Below the pieces are notes generated by a model. It saw only the letters and a program-made list of their open reading frames with translations. It searched no databases and was not told where the DNA came from. Of a stretch of DNA of 64,000 bases, positions 9,123-17,934 are shown one piece after another. The DNA comes from Agrobacterium sp. AGB01 (GTDB lineage: Bacteria; Pseudomonadota; Alphaproteobacteria; Rhizobiales; Rhizobiaceae). The position numbers and the translations under genes were made by a program. Each line of letters starts with the position of its first letter. The first letter of the stretch is position 1. Location of the stretch: NCBI RefSeq assembly GCF_014851585.1, contig NZ_JACVAB010000010.1, forward strand, positions 62,001-126,000, in the 5' to 3' direction.

Positions 9123-9159
9123 TTTTATCAGAAGATAAAATTTTTATCATTTGATAAAA
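9123..9159. promoter_or_regulatory. Tandem inverted repeats TTTTATC-N4-GATAAAA upstream of rutA
   Basis: Two copies of the same 18-bp palindrome lie side by side: TTTTATC AGAA GATAAAA (9123-9140) and TTTTATC ATTT GATAAAA (9142-9159), centres 19 bp apart. They lie in an AT-rich stretch between rutA (minus) and a GNAT gene (plus). The arrangement is typical of an operator bound by two dimers. It is not the RutR consensus known from E. coli. Confidence 0.55.
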
Positions 9160-9346
9160 TATTTCCGCCCAATAAATCGCCCGAGGCCATTATTTAGGCA
9201 TCCATCAGAAACCAGTCCGCCGCTACTCAATAAGCGTAGAAATCCGGCGCTTAAAAGCTGGTGATGCAAGCCTCAACAACGCGCCTGCAGGACGTGCACT
9301 TGTTTGCTTCATTCGCAGCACCCAGATAGCGTCTGACATTTATTGC

Positions 9347-9943
9347 ATGCGAGTATCAATGAACGCCACACCCCATCCGCCCATCCGTACCGAACGCCTG
9401 ACATTGCGACAATTCGCCAGAGATGATCTGGCCGCCTACAGCGCCTATCACACACGCGCTGATGTCTATCGCTTCCTCTACACCGCACCACCTGCGGCAG
9501 AAGCGCTGAAAGCCCAGTTTGAAGCAGTGCTGTCAGCACCTTTTGCAAATGATGGTGACACGCTGCGTCTGGCCGTGACGCGGTCCCAGGACGGTGCTCT
9601 GATCGGTGAAGTTCTTTTGAAAATTGCCAACAAAGCTGCCTTGCAGGCGGAAGTCGGCTACATCTTCAACCCCGCCTTTGCCGGTAAGGGATATGCAACG
9701 GAGGCTGTGCGCGCGATCATTGATCTGGGATTCGACCAGCTCGGCTATCACCGCATTTTTGCCCGTCTAGACACACTCAATCATGGATCGATTGGCGTCG
9801 TTGAGCGGCTGAAGATGCGCAAGGAAGCGCACCTCATCCAGAATGACCGGTTCAACGACACCTGGGGTGATGAGTTCATCTACGCCATGCTGAAATCCGA
9901 ATGGCAGACCTCAAACGCCCAAGATGCGAGGAGTAATCGATGA
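9347..9943 (+). CDS. GNAT family N-acetyltransferase (RimJ/RimL-like)
   Basis: A 198-residue GNAT-fold acetyltransferase. It opens with the RimJ/RimL-type RTERLTLRQFARDDL. The acetyl-CoA loop region is EVGYIFNPAFAGKGYATEAVRAI, with the motif-A residues GKGYATE, followed by GYHRIFARLDTLNHGSIGVVERL typical of Acetyltransf_3 members. The substrate is not evident. The start may be the ATG at 9347 or the one at 9359 (MNATPH), both with weak ribosome binding sites. The stop overlaps the start of the HIT gene (ATGA), so the two form an operon. Confidence 0.85.
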   Translation: MRVSMNATPHPPIRTERLTLRQFARDDLAAYSAYHTRADVYRFLYTAPPAAEALKAQFEAVLSAPFANDGDTLRLAVTRSQDGALIGEVLLKIANKAALQAEVGYIFNPAFAGKGYATEAVRAIIDLGFDQLGYHRIFARLDTLNHGSIGVVERLKMRKEAHLIQNDRFNDTWGDEFIYAMLKSEWQTSNAQDARSNR

Positions 9944-10389
9944 ACCTCATCGAAGAACGGGTGACCATGGCGCGCGCCGGTACAAACCCGTTTGTTATTT
10001 CCCGCCTGACCTCCGGATGGCTGGTGATTGGCGATGTGCAGCCACTTCCCGGATATTGTCTACTGCTGGCCGACCCAGTTGTTCCCAGCCTCAACGTACT
10101 CGACGCCAGACAGCGAATGGAATTCCTTCATGACATGGCTATGGTCGGCGACGCATTACTCGCGGTGACTGGCAGCGACCGCGTCAATTACGAAATATGG
10201 GGCAATACCGAACCCGCCCTGCACGCACACATTATGCCACGCTATGCGACAGAGGCCGATGGCAAACGTCAGCGGCCGGCCTGCATGGGATACTCCTGGA
10301 GCGATTCCCCCTCATCATCCGGTGATGAATATAAAGACCTCAAGGACAAGCTTCGGGCCTATCTGGAGCAGAAATATCAGACGGTCTGA
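9940..10389 (+). CDS. HIT family protein
   Basis: A 149-residue HIT-superfamily protein (nucleotide-binding hydrolases or transferases that act on alpha-phosphates). The motif region is LHAHIMPRY with His95 and His97. The third His of the canonical HxHxH is Met here, so catalytic activity may differ from classical HIT hydrolases. Upstream, the stretch PGYCLLLADP replaces the usual PxHxLVIP. It overlaps the preceding GNAT gene by 4 bp and is followed by a bidirectional terminator. Confidence 0.8.
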   Translation: MNLIEERVTMARAGTNPFVISRLTSGWLVIGDVQPLPGYCLLLADPVVPSLNVLDARQRMEFLHDMAMVGDALLAVTGSDRVNYEIWGNTEPALHAHIMPRYATEADGKRQRPACMGYSWSDSPSSSGDEYKDLKDKLRAYLEQKYQTV

Positions 10390-10402
10390 GACCCAGATAG
10401 CA

Positions 10403-10426
10403 AAAGGGCGGGAAATCCCGCCCTTT
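10403..10426. terminator. Bidirectional terminator between HIT and heme oxygenase genes
   Basis: AAAGGGCGGGA (10403-10413) and TCCCGCCCTTT (10416-10426) form a perfect inverted repeat with A tracts on the left and T tracts on the right. It can end transcription from both convergent genes. Confidence 0.9.
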
Positions 10427-10452
10427 CAAACATCAGAATTCTTCAGTCCAAA

Positions 10453-11067
10453 TCAGCCGAGCTTTTCAACAGCATAAGCATGCACAGCGCGGAATGCATC
10501 CGACGCTGCAGCAACTGCGCGCTCTTCTTCTTCCTCGGTCAGCGCGATCTCATCGAGCGCTGCGGTAAATGTACGCCAATGCAGTCCACGCCCCTCTGGC
10601 GCACCAGCCAGGTGACGTGCGCCGAATTCCTCGTTCAAGCCAAGTTTGGCAGCATCCTTCAAAAGGAAGGCGGCGCCGAGATTGGAACCCTCGACCACAT
10701 ACAGCCAACCCATGGCTTCCGGCAGATCAAATGCACCACCCTTGGCGAAACGTGGCTCAGCAGATGGCACAGGAACTTCAAGCCCAAGATCGGCTAGATC
10801 CTGCCTGATAAAGTCAAGACGGCGGCGACCCAATAGGTCCGGCAACATGCCATCCAGCTTTTCATTGTAGAAAAATGCATCCAGATCGCGGTGGAAAAGA
10901 TACTGCGTCTGCACAAACTTGCCGAAATTTTCGCGGCTGGCAAAAGGTGCTGCACCGGTAATGAACTTGTCGAGGACCTCATGCGCTTCACGGGTCGCAG
11001 CCTTCATGCGCTTGGTGCGGCTTGCTTCTTTTTCCTGCCCAGCGGCAGCTGCCTGCGTGATGTCCAT
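10453..11067 (-). CDS. Biliverdin-producing heme oxygenase
   Basis: A 204-residue bacterial heme oxygenase that opens heme to biliverdin, CO and Fe2+, used for iron recovery from heme or for biliverdin supply to phytochromes. The proximal heme ligand is His29 in KAATREAHEVLD. The distal-helix region GWLYVVEGSNLGAAFL is well kept, with the flexible GSNLG glycine pair. No bacteriophytochrome or heme uptake gene is nearby, so its use cannot be decided. Upstream, a single TTTAGAA at 11129-11135 looks like half of an iron-control element, but no second half was found. Confidence 0.88.
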   Translation of the reverse strand: MDITQAAAAGQEKEASRTKRMKAATREAHEVLDKFITGAAPFASRENFGKFVQTQYLFHRDLDAFFYNEKLDGMLPDLLGRRRLDFIRQDLADLGLEVPVPSAEPRFAKGGAFDLPEAMGWLYVVEGSNLGAAFLLKDAAKLGLNEEFGARHLAGAPEGRGLHWRTFTAALDEIALTEEEEERAVAAASDAFRAVHAYAVEKLG

Positions 11068-11339
11068 AAGGTGTCCCTCTCAAATAAGCGTGTTCCGCAA
11101 CGCAATAAATCATGAGCCTATTACTCCATTTAGAATAAAAGGCAAACCCGCATGCGGTTGCAGAGACGTTTCTCACCCGTTTTTGGCGTTCATCCTGCAT
11201 TCACATTGCAAATCGCACATTCCCGCCCGGTCACACCGCCTATGTGGCCTTGCGAGACCCGGTCGGGGGACCAAAGCTAGATTGGGTCTCGCAGAAGACA
11301 GCATGCCGTCACACCAATAAAATATAAGGGAGGACGCTT

Positions 11340-11468
11340 GTGACGTACGAATGGGACACGCGGAAAGCCCGCAAAAATCTTGCATTTCGAATCTGCACAA
11401 AAATGCTGGCTGCCATCGTCATCACAGCCATGCCGGTTGGCATCATGCTGTACACGATCGCGCATTGA
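11340..11468 (+). CDS. Small membrane protein, 42 residues, GTG start
   Basis: A short frame begins with GTG at 11340, 5 nt behind a strong GGGAGG (11329-11334). It encodes 42 residues: a charged N-terminus VTYEWDTRKARKN followed by one hydrophobic helix of about 20 residues (MLAAIVITAMPVGIMLYTIA). I do not recognise a family. The ribosome binding site and the single membrane span are the evidence. It lies just before the truncated tRNA-Ala copy. Confidence 0.45.
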   Translation: MTYEWDTRKARKNLAFRICTKMLAAIVITAMPVGIMLYTIAH

Positions 11469-11500
11469 TTTTCTTTATATCGAGAAGTTTTGAAGTTCGC

Positions 11501-11559
11501 CTGGGAAGATTTGGTTGAGCTAAGCGAAATCGAACCGCTGACCTCTTGCATGCCATGCA
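11501..11559 (-). repeat. Truncated copy of the tRNA-Ala(GGC) 3' half (att-like repeat)
   Basis: These 59 bp match 12549-12607 at 56 positions. They hold the tRNA-Ala sequence from the anticodon loop through the T-arm, acceptor 3' strand and CCA, plus 11 bp of downstream flank. The 5' half of the tRNA is absent, so this is not a functional tRNA. Duplication of a tRNA 3' end is the usual mark left by an integrated element. Confidence 0.85.
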
Positions 11560-11631
11560 GGAGGTCATGCTTACCTCCAGTTTCCCTACCTATCCTCCAT
11601 CACCCAAAAACGCTTTCATTTCAACGAATCC

Positions 11632-11659
11632 GGGTAAACATCATTCGAGATGTTTACCC
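11632..11659. repeat. Perfect inverted repeat in the islet
   Basis: GGGTAAACATC (11632-11642) and GATGTTTACCC (11649-11659) are perfect 11-bp arms with loop ATTCGA, 72 bp inside the tRNA remnant. It could be an operator, a terminator of an upstream transcript or a recombination arm site. Confidence 0.6.
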
Positions 11660-11747
11660 TAGTTGTCGGAATTTATCGAACCGACTCGACAGTTATCTCA
11701 GCCCATGAGCAAATAAGGCACCCTGACACAATCGCGCTGGTGGTCTC

Positions 11748-12335
11748 ATGAGAACTGTTCTCTCCGCTGTAATGATCGTCTGTATGGCGGCTTTGCCCGC
11801 TCGATCCGAAACCATCCTTTGGAAAGACGTCGGGAATTGGACGATCCGCATGGACCCCTCCATGGGTAATGCCTGTTACGTCTCTACCAGTTACGAAGAC
11901 GGTACAATTCTCCGACTGGGGTTTAACTTTTTAGGCAATACGGGCAGGCTCTATTTTTCACTTGGCAACGCGAAATGGAAATCTCTGGAGGTTGGAAAGG
12001 ATTACCCGATCCGAATTCAATTCGACAAGGAATCCCCATGGGAAGCGACCGCCTCGGTGATAGAGATCGACACGATTCGCCATTTGCACATCAACACTCA
12101 GAACACAAATTTTGCCCAGGAGTTTAGCAGGAAGCTCGGGGTTAGCGCCTATTACGCAGGCAAGGAGATTACCTCATTGAGGTTGCGGGGCTCTTCTAAG
12201 GCAATAAATGAGATGCTTGCCTGTCAGGACGTAACCAGTCAACTCATCACCAAAAAGAACCAAAAACAAAAAGAAGAAGACCCCTTCGCTGGTGACCCGC
12301 AAGTCAAAGCCTCGGATGACCCTTTCGAACTCTAG
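11748..12335 (+). CDS. Uncharacterised secreted protein carried by the tRNA-Ala islet
   Basis: A 195-residue protein with a signal peptide: MRTVLSAVMIVCMAALPARS, with cleavage likely near residue 20. The mature part is rich in beta-type segments (GTILRLGFNFLGNTGRLYFSL) and has cysteines at about 43 and 158. The tail is charged and low-complexity and contains DPF twice. I do not recognise the family. It is the only gene between the two tRNA-Ala 3' copies, so it is likely the cargo of a decayed mobile element; no integrase is present. Confidence 0.7.
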   Translation: MRTVLSAVMIVCMAALPARSETILWKDVGNWTIRMDPSMGNACYVSTSYEDGTILRLGFNFLGNTGRLYFSLGNAKWKSLEVGKDYPIRIQFDKESPWEATASVIEIDTIRHLHINTQNTNFAQEFSRKLGVSAYYAGKEITSLRLRGSSKAINEMLACQDVTSQLITKKNQKQKEEDPFAGDPQVKASDDPFEL

Positions 12336-12548
12336 TTCGACTAAGCGCTGGCGGTTTCAGCCCCCTCACGGAATTTGTAGATGACTGGCACGTGTCAATG
12401 CGCTGCCTGGGCGGTGATGATATACCAGACTGCACCGCACCCCGGTCGTTATGACTAGGGGCATAAACCCGAAATTGCTACGCCGCGCTTCCCGATTCAT
12501 AGTTCGAGAGTCCACAAAATCAGTTAAGTTTGTAATGCCTGCATTTCA

Positions 12549-12635
<87 letters not shown>

Positions 12636-12741
12636 ATCAAGGGTTCCGGTTTTTCATCCGGTTCCGGGAAACCGAAGCGGTTTGTTTCCGTTCGGTGGCG
12701 GCTTATTACTTCCGCTGTTGGAAGATGGCAAGCCAAAAAAT

Positions 12742-12773
12742 TCACCCGATGACATTTTTCTGTCATCGGGTGA
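12742..12773 (-). terminator. Terminator of the TIGR02300 gene
   Basis: TCACCCGATGACA (12742-12754) and TGTCATCGGGTGA (12761-12773) form a perfect 13-bp stem. On the minus strand it is followed by ATTTTTTGG. Confidence 0.88.
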
Positions 12774-12786
12774 TTTATCAACAGGA

Positions 12787-13170
12787 TCAGACTTCTTCGT
12801 CGTCGCCAGTCACACCGATGATGCCGGACATATCGTCATCGTCATCATCTTCGTCGGCTTCGAGGAATGTGTCGTCGTCGTCGTCCAACTCGACGTCATC
12901 GTCACCGATATCTGGAATGTCATCGCCGCTGTTGTCGCCATCAGCATCTTCCAGCGACACAAGTTCGACTTCCGTGTTTTCGGTATCGACTTCTGCCACA
13001 TCCTCTTCTTCTGCCTGCTCCAGCTTGGCTGCTGCTGTGCTTTCCTCGAAGAAGGACAGCGGCCAGGACTTGCCGGTGTAAGGAGAAACGATCGGGTCAC
13101 GGTTGAGGTCGTAGAACTTCTTGCCGGTATCCGGGTCTACGCGCTTGGTTCCAAGTTCCGCTTTTGCCAC
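12787..13170 (-). CDS. TIGR02300 family protein
   Basis: A 127-residue small acidic protein conserved in Alphaproteobacteria. The N-terminal half has the family signature AELGTKRVDPDTGKKFYDLN followed by RDPIVSPYTGKSWPLSFFEE. The C-terminal half is a highly acidic, low-complexity tail with runs of Asp. The function is unknown. A GTG start at 13170 is chosen because it yields the family N-terminus (M)AKAELGTK and has GAGG 8 nt upstream; the longer frame to 13293 adds non-conserved sequence. Confidence 0.88.
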   Translation of the reverse strand: MAKAELGTKRVDPDTGKKFYDLNRDPIVSPYTGKSWPLSFFEESTAAAKLEQAEEEDVAEVDTENTEVELVSLEDADGDNSGDDIPDIGDDDVELDDDDDTFLEADEDDDDDDMSGIIGVTGDDEEV

Positions 13171-13396
13171 TGTCAAAGCCTCAATTTTTTTGAATGAGTT
13201 CGGTCTGTACGCCGTGGTTCCGGCAGTAGACGATAAAATTTCTAGCCGGTCCCCATAATCGTTGCAGTGTTTCCTGTCAAAGATAAACTTCAATTACCGC
13301 ATCATCGACAAGTTTTCGGCACGAACGGGATGAATGCAAGCCTTCTTTATGATATCGCCCCCTCAACAGACAAAATGCCATCAGGATAACTGCAGC

Positions 13397-14032
13397 ATGA
13401 CCTTTACCATTGCCATCGACGGACCGGCCGCAGCAGGCAAGGGCACTCTTTCGCGCCGCATTGCAGAAACATACGGGTTCCATCATCTCGATACTGGCCT
13501 CACCTACCGTGCCACAGCAAAGGCCCTGCTCGATGCCAACCTGCCGCTGGATGATGAGGCGGTTGCCGAGAGGGTTGCCTTGAACCTGGATCTCAGCGGG
13601 CTCGACCGCTCCGTATTGTCGCGCCATGAAATTGGCGAGGCTGCATCCAAGGTTGCCGTTATGCCAGCTGTGCGCCGTGCACTGGTTGAGGCACAGCGCA
13701 AGTTTGCGACAAAGCAGCCGGGAACCGTGCTGGATGGTCGCGACATCGGCACTGTTGTCTGCCCCGCCGCACCAGTGAAGATTTATGTGACAGCCTCGGC
13801 AGAGGTCCGGGCAAAACGCCGTTACGACGAAATTTTGGCCAATGGCGCGGCAGCAGATTACGACGCCATTTTTGACGATGTGAAAAAGCGCGACGAACGC
13901 GACATGGGCCGCGCCGACAGCCCTTTGAAACCTGCTGAAGACGCGCACTTGCTTGATACGACAGAAATGAGTATAGAAGCCGCGTTTAAGGCCGCGAAAA
14001 CCATTATAGACGCAGCCTTGCAAAAGAATTGA
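13397..14032 (+). CDS. cmk: Cytidylate kinase
   Basis: A 211-residue kinase that phosphorylates CMP and dCMP with ATP. The P-loop is [15 protein letters not shown] at about residues 7-21. [10 protein letters not shown] and the [14 protein letters not shown] block are the nucleotide-monophosphate site, and RYDEI with [15 protein letters not shown] is the lid region. The ATG at 13397 gives the family N-terminus. It precedes rpsA, as in most rhizobia. aroA, which usually stands just upstream of cmk in this order, is absent here. Confidence 0.96.
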   Translation: MTFTIAIDGPAAAGKGTLSRRIAETYGFHHLDTGLTYRATAKALLDANLPLDDEAVAERVALNLDLSGLDRSVLSRHEIGEAASKVAVMPAVRRALVEAQRKFATKQPGTVLDGRDIGTVVCPAAPVKIYVTASAEVRAKRRYDEILANGAAADYDAIFDDVKKRDERDMGRADSPLKPAEDAHLLDTTEMSIEAAFKAAKTIIDAALQKN

Positions 14033-14196
14033 CGTGACGGCGGAACCGGATCATCCGGTTTCTCATTTCACGGTAATGACCCGAAACGCGTCCCCGCGCC
14101 GAATAGCCTTCTTTGAAGGCGGATGTGATTTTCGGGTGTGATCAACACCAACACCGGCGCTCATGTGTCCTTAACGGGGCACATTCAGGAGATTTC

Positions 14197-15897
14197 ATGT
14201 CAGTAGCAAACCCCACGCGGGAGGATTTCGCAGCCCTCCTCGAAGAATCCTTCGCTTCCAACGATCTCGCCGAAGGCTATGTTGCCAAGGGTATCGTAAC
14301 GGCCATCGAAAAGGACGTTGCAATCGTTGACGTCGGCCTCAAGGTTGAAGGCCGCGTACCGCTGAAGGAATTCGGCGCCAAGTCCAAGGACGGCTCGCTC
14401 AAGGTCGGCGACGAAGTCGAAGTTTACGTTGAGCGCATCGAAAACGCTCTGGGCGAAGCAGTTCTGTCGCGCGAGAAGGCTCGCCGCGAAGAGAGCTGGG
14501 TCAAGCTCGAAGCCAAGTTCGAAGCTGGCGAACGCGTCGAAGGCGTTATCTTCAACCAGGTCAAGGGTGGTTTCACCGTCGATCTGGACGGCGCTGTTGC
14601 CTTCCTTCCACGTTCGCAGGTCGACATTCGTCCGATCCGCGACGTTACTCCACTGATGCACAACCCACAGCCGTTCGAAATCCTCAAGATGGACAAGCGC
14701 CGTGGCAACATCGTTGTATCGCGTCGTACGGTTCTCGAAGAGTCCCGCGCCGAGCAGCGTTCTGAAATCGTTCAGAACCTCGAAGAAGGCCAGGTTGTTG
14801 ACGGTGTCGTCAAGAACATCACCGATTACGGTGCGTTCGTTGACCTCGGCGGCATCGACGGCCTGCTGCACGTCACCGACATGGCATGGCGCCGCGTCAA
14901 CCATCCTTCGGAAATCCTCAACATTGGCCAGCAGGTCAAGGTTCAGATCATCCGTATCAACCAGGAAACCCACCGTATCTCGCTCGGCATGAAGCAGCTC
15001 GAGTCGGATCCATGGGATGGCATCTCCGCCAAGTACCCAGTTGGTAAGAAGATCTCCGGTACCGTCACCAACATCACCGACTACGGTGCATTTGTTGAGC
15101 TGGAGCCGGGCATCGAAGGCCTGATCCACATTTCCGAAATGTCCTGGACCAAGAAGAACGTACACCCCGGCAAGATCCTGTCCACAAGCCAGGAAGTTGA
15201 CGTTGTCGTTCTCGAAGTTGATCCGTCCAAGCGCCGTATCTCGCTCGGTCTCAAGCAGACCCTCGAGAACCCATGGCAGGCATTTGCCTACAACCACCCA
15301 GCCGGCACTGAAGTCGAAGGCGAAGTCAAGAACAAGACCGAATTCGGCCTGTTCATCGGCCTCGAAGGCGACGTTGATGGCATGGTGCACCTGTCTGACC
15401 TCGACTGGAACCGTCCAGGCGAACAGGTTATCGAAGAATACAACAAGGGCGATGTCGTAAAGGCTGTCGTTCTGGATGTAGACGTCGAGAAGGAGCGTAT
15501 TTCGCTCGGCATCAAGCAGCTCGGCAAGGACGCTGTTGGCGAAGCTGCTTCGTCCGGCGACCTGCGCAAGAACGCTGTCGTTTCGGCTGAAATCACTGCC
15601 GTTAACGAAGGTGGCATCGAAGTGAAGCTGGTCAACCACGAAGACCTGACTTCCTTCATCCGCCGTGCTGACCTTGCTCGCGACCGTGACGATCAGCGCC
15701 CTGAGCGTTTCTCGGTTGGCCAGACTGTCGACGCTCGCGTCGTCAACTTCTCGAAGAAGGACCGCAAGGTCATGCTTTCGATCAAGGCTCTGGAAATCGC
15801 AGAAGAGAAGGAAGCTGTTGCACAGTTCGGTTCGTCCGACAGCGGCGCTTCGCTCGGCGACATCCTCGGCGCAGCTCTGAAGAACCGCAGCGAGTAA
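14197..15897 (+). CDS. rpsA: 30S ribosomal protein S1
   Basis: A 566-residue protein with six S1 (OB-fold) RNA-binding repeats beginning at about residues 28, 115, 200, 285, 372 and 460. Repeats 3 and 4 are the best kept (NITDYGAFVDLGGIDGLLH and NITDYGAFVELEPGIEGLIH). It brings mRNA to the 30S subunit. AGGAG lies 7 nt upstream of the ATG at 14197. Codon use is strongly biased toward GC-ending and common codons, as expected for a highly expressed gene, which also creates long antisense frames. A 164-nt leader separates it from cmk; S1 is known to repress its own message in other bacteria. Confidence 0.98.
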   Translation: MSVANPTREDFAALLEESFASNDLAEGYVAKGIVTAIEKDVAIVDVGLKVEGRVPLKEFGAKSKDGSLKVGDEVEVYVERIENALGEAVLSREKARREESWVKLEAKFEAGERVEGVIFNQVKGGFTVDLDGAVAFLPRSQVDIRPIRDVTPLMHNPQPFEILKMDKRRGNIVVSRRTVLEESRAEQRSEIVQNLEEGQVVDGVVKNITDYGAFVDLGGIDGLLHVTDMAWRRVNHPSEILNIGQQVKVQIIRINQETHRISLGMKQLESDPWDGISAKYPVGKKISGTVTNITDYGAFVELEPGIEGLIHISEMSWTKKNVHPGKILSTSQEVDVVVLEVDPSKRRISLGLKQTLENPWQAFAYNHPAGTEVEGEVKNKTEFGLFIGLEGDVDGMVHLSDLDWNRPGEQVIEEYNKGDVVKAVVLDVDVEKERISLGIKQLGKDAVGEAASSGDLRKNAVVSAEITAVNEGGIEVKLVNHEDLTSFIRRADLARDRDDQRPERFSVGQTVDARVVNFSKKDRKVMLSIKALEIAEEKEAVAQFGSSDSGASLGDILGAALKNRSE

Positions 15898-15934
15898 TCG
15901 TTACGGCTTTCGTCAGAAAGCGTTAGAAACAAAG

Positions 15935-15964
15935 AACCCGCCGAACCATTCGGCGGGTTTTTTA
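15935..15964 (+). terminator. rpsA terminator
   Basis: AACCCGCCGAA (15935-15945) and TTCGGCGGGTT (15949-15959) form an 11-bp stem, followed by a run of T. Confidence 0.92.
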
Positions 15965-16007
15965 TTGGCTATCGCATAACAGTATCATGTCGAAGGTGGC
16001 CGATGCT

Positions 16008-17615
16008 TCAGGCCAATCCGCCCATACGTAAATAATAGGCTTCAGCACTCTCGCTATCGCTGGCTACAGTGCCATGATCATCAACTGTCTCATCGGTATT
16101 CTGCTCAGCCTCGGTTTGTTCATCCGGGGATTGCCCCTCATCGCCTTGCGCGTGAGCATCTTGCTGCCCTTCCTCACCGTCATCACTGGAAGACGGCCAC
16201 CGACCGCGATGCGGAGACGAAGAATCCGGCTCATCCTTGGCCTGCGGATTGGCCACAAAGGGCATACCCAGACCTTCCTTGCTCAGACTAGCAAGAGCTG
16301 ATTGCAGAAATGGTTGTTCAAGTGCGGCTTTGGCATCTGCCAAGCCCAGACCCTGCGGCACGCCGTCAGCACCATGACGTGCGGCAGGCAGTGGCGTTTC
16401 AGGATCCGATGAGGAAGCGGCAAATGCCGCCGCATTGGCCGCAACACCCGGTTTGCCGGTGTCCTGCTGTGTGCTTTCCAGCATCTGCGAAATAGCGGCG
16501 AGATAGGTAGAAGACCCTTCCGCCCGCTGCGGCAACTTCTGCCCCGCAAGCGATGTCAGCAACAGGTTTTCCAAATCCGTTTTGGTCAGTGTGCCCTTCG
16601 GATCCACGCGCCCGCCCGCTTCAGCATTTTTGGCGGTTTCAGCCGCGCGGCCATCAACATGCGCTCGCGGCAGAGCGCGTTCGTCACGGGAAACCAATGG
16701 CTCGGACGACGATTTCTCTCTCTTTGTTGCCGCAGCTTCATTGATGTTGCGGGTTGCCACCTTTGCAGGATTATCGTCCGCGACATCTTCTTGCTGCGAG
16801 GCCGGTCCAGCTGCATTGATCACGGCCGGTTTGGCACCAGTTGATGACGCTGCAGTATCCTGTTTCGTTGGTGCAGCAGAAGTACTCGCAGACGCAGCTG
16901 CGGCAACACCGTGGCGTCCTCCCGTCTTTGCGTCATCAACGGTATCATCAAGTGGAACAACTACGGCCGACAACGACGCTTTTTGCGCCTGCTCTGCCGC
17001 CTTTGCGCCGGCAGCCTCAGCCTGTGTCGGCGGCCCTTGCATGGTGGCAGGACGAGGCTGTTGTGATTGACCTGCAGCCTGATCTTTGACCGGCAATGCT
17101 GCAATAAGATCATTGCCGGTATTCTGGCGATAAGACGATACGACGGCCTTGGCCGCCATATCACCCTTATATCGGGTCATTTCCAAGAGAACAGCAAGCC
17201 GCGCAGCATCCGGACCTGCCGGATTTTTTAAAACCTCGGCAATGATCTTCAAGGTCAGTCCCTGCAAGACCTTGGCAAGTTGCTGGTTCAGCACTTCACG
17301 CTCGCTGGAAGACAGACCGCGAATGGCCTGGACAAGGCGATTGGCGTAATCATCAACACTCTCGGCGTCCTTGCGCGGAATATTGAGCATACGTCCCAGC
17401 GCCTCAGCCAGCACTGTCACACTTTGCGATAACTGCAACTGACCGGACAGCGCCAAAACGCTGGCGCGGCCAAGATTGGTATTTTCCTGTGGGGCAACAT
17501 TGCTGGAAGCCCCGCTATTGGGCGTCATTGTGCTGGCCGCACCGCCCTGCTGCTGGCTGGTGTAGCTGTTAAACGAGATATCCGTATTCGCAACTGCACG
17601 GACAGGCGTAAGCAT
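16008..17615 (-). CDS. Uncharacterised Ala/Gln-rich protein, third gene of an unknown cluster
   Basis: A 535-residue protein that I do not recognise. Residues about 45-175 are predicted helical (RLVQAIRGLSSSEREVLNQQ and similar). From about 185 to 330 it is low-complexity, rich in Ala, Gln, Thr and Ser, and probably disordered. A second ordered part (TKTDLENLLLTSLAGQKLPQ) follows, then a very acidic Gln/Asp/Glu-rich tail ending AYYLRMGGLA. There is no signal peptide or membrane helix. The start at 17615 (MLTPVRAV) is preferred because GGAG lies 8 nt upstream; the ATG at 17627 lacks this. Composition resembles flagellar hook-length or scaffold-type proteins, but no homology is claimed. Confidence 0.65.
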   Translation of the reverse strand: MLTPVRAVANTDISFNSYTSQQQGGAASTMTPNSGASSNVAPQENTNLGRASVLALSGQLQLSQSVTVLAEALGRMLNIPRKDAESVDDYANRLVQAIRGLSSSEREVLNQQLAKVLQGLTLKIIAEVLKNPAGPDAARLAVLLEMTRYKGDMAAKAVVSSYRQNTGNDLIAALPVKDQAAGQSQQPRPATMQGPPTQAEAAGAKAAEQAQKASLSAVVVPLDDTVDDAKTGGRHGVAAAASASTSAAPTKQDTAASSTGAKPAVINAAGPASQQEDVADDNPAKVATRNINEAAATKREKSSSEPLVSRDERALPRAHVDGRAAETAKNAEAGGRVDPKGTLTKTDLENLLLTSLAGQKLPQRAEGSSTYLAAISQMLESTQQDTGKPGVAANAAAFAASSSDPETPLPAARHGADGVPQGLGLADAKAALEQPFLQSALASLSKEGLGMPFVANPQAKDEPDSSSPHRGRWPSSSDDGEEGQQDAHAQGDEGQSPDEQTEAEQNTDETVDDHGTVASDSESAEAYYLRMGGLA

Positions 17616-17934
17616 GACGCGCTCCATTCAGGTTGAGAGACTACCCGCAACAAATGACCTTGCGTCTGTGCTTGCTGAATGAGCGTATCGATGGTTACGT
17701 TCCATCGAAACAAAGCCGCACGGACGGTAAAATTCATGACCGCTCATGCGGGTGTCCCGGCCAGCGTCGCCCTTTTCAGATGAAAAAATCGAACCGTTTC
17801 CAACCATGGGACACGCCTGCGAATTCACAGCAGGCGCTTTGTGAATATAAAGAATCACTGATGTAAGGATGCGTTGAAAAACTTAATAATTCGCTAACCA
17901 TAAACCGCTGGCTGTAGCTTTAGAGCTGCCACTC

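Noticed and set aside
11129-11135. TTTAGAA considered as an Irr iron-control element for heme oxygenase
   Set aside because: Only one half-site is present; the opposite half was not found at the expected spacing.
14200-15639. A 479-codon open frame on the minus strand opposite rpsA
   Set aside because: It is a shadow of the strongly biased codon use of rpsA. It has no ribosome binding site and its product has no recognisable family, whereas the plus frame encodes six clear S1 repeats.
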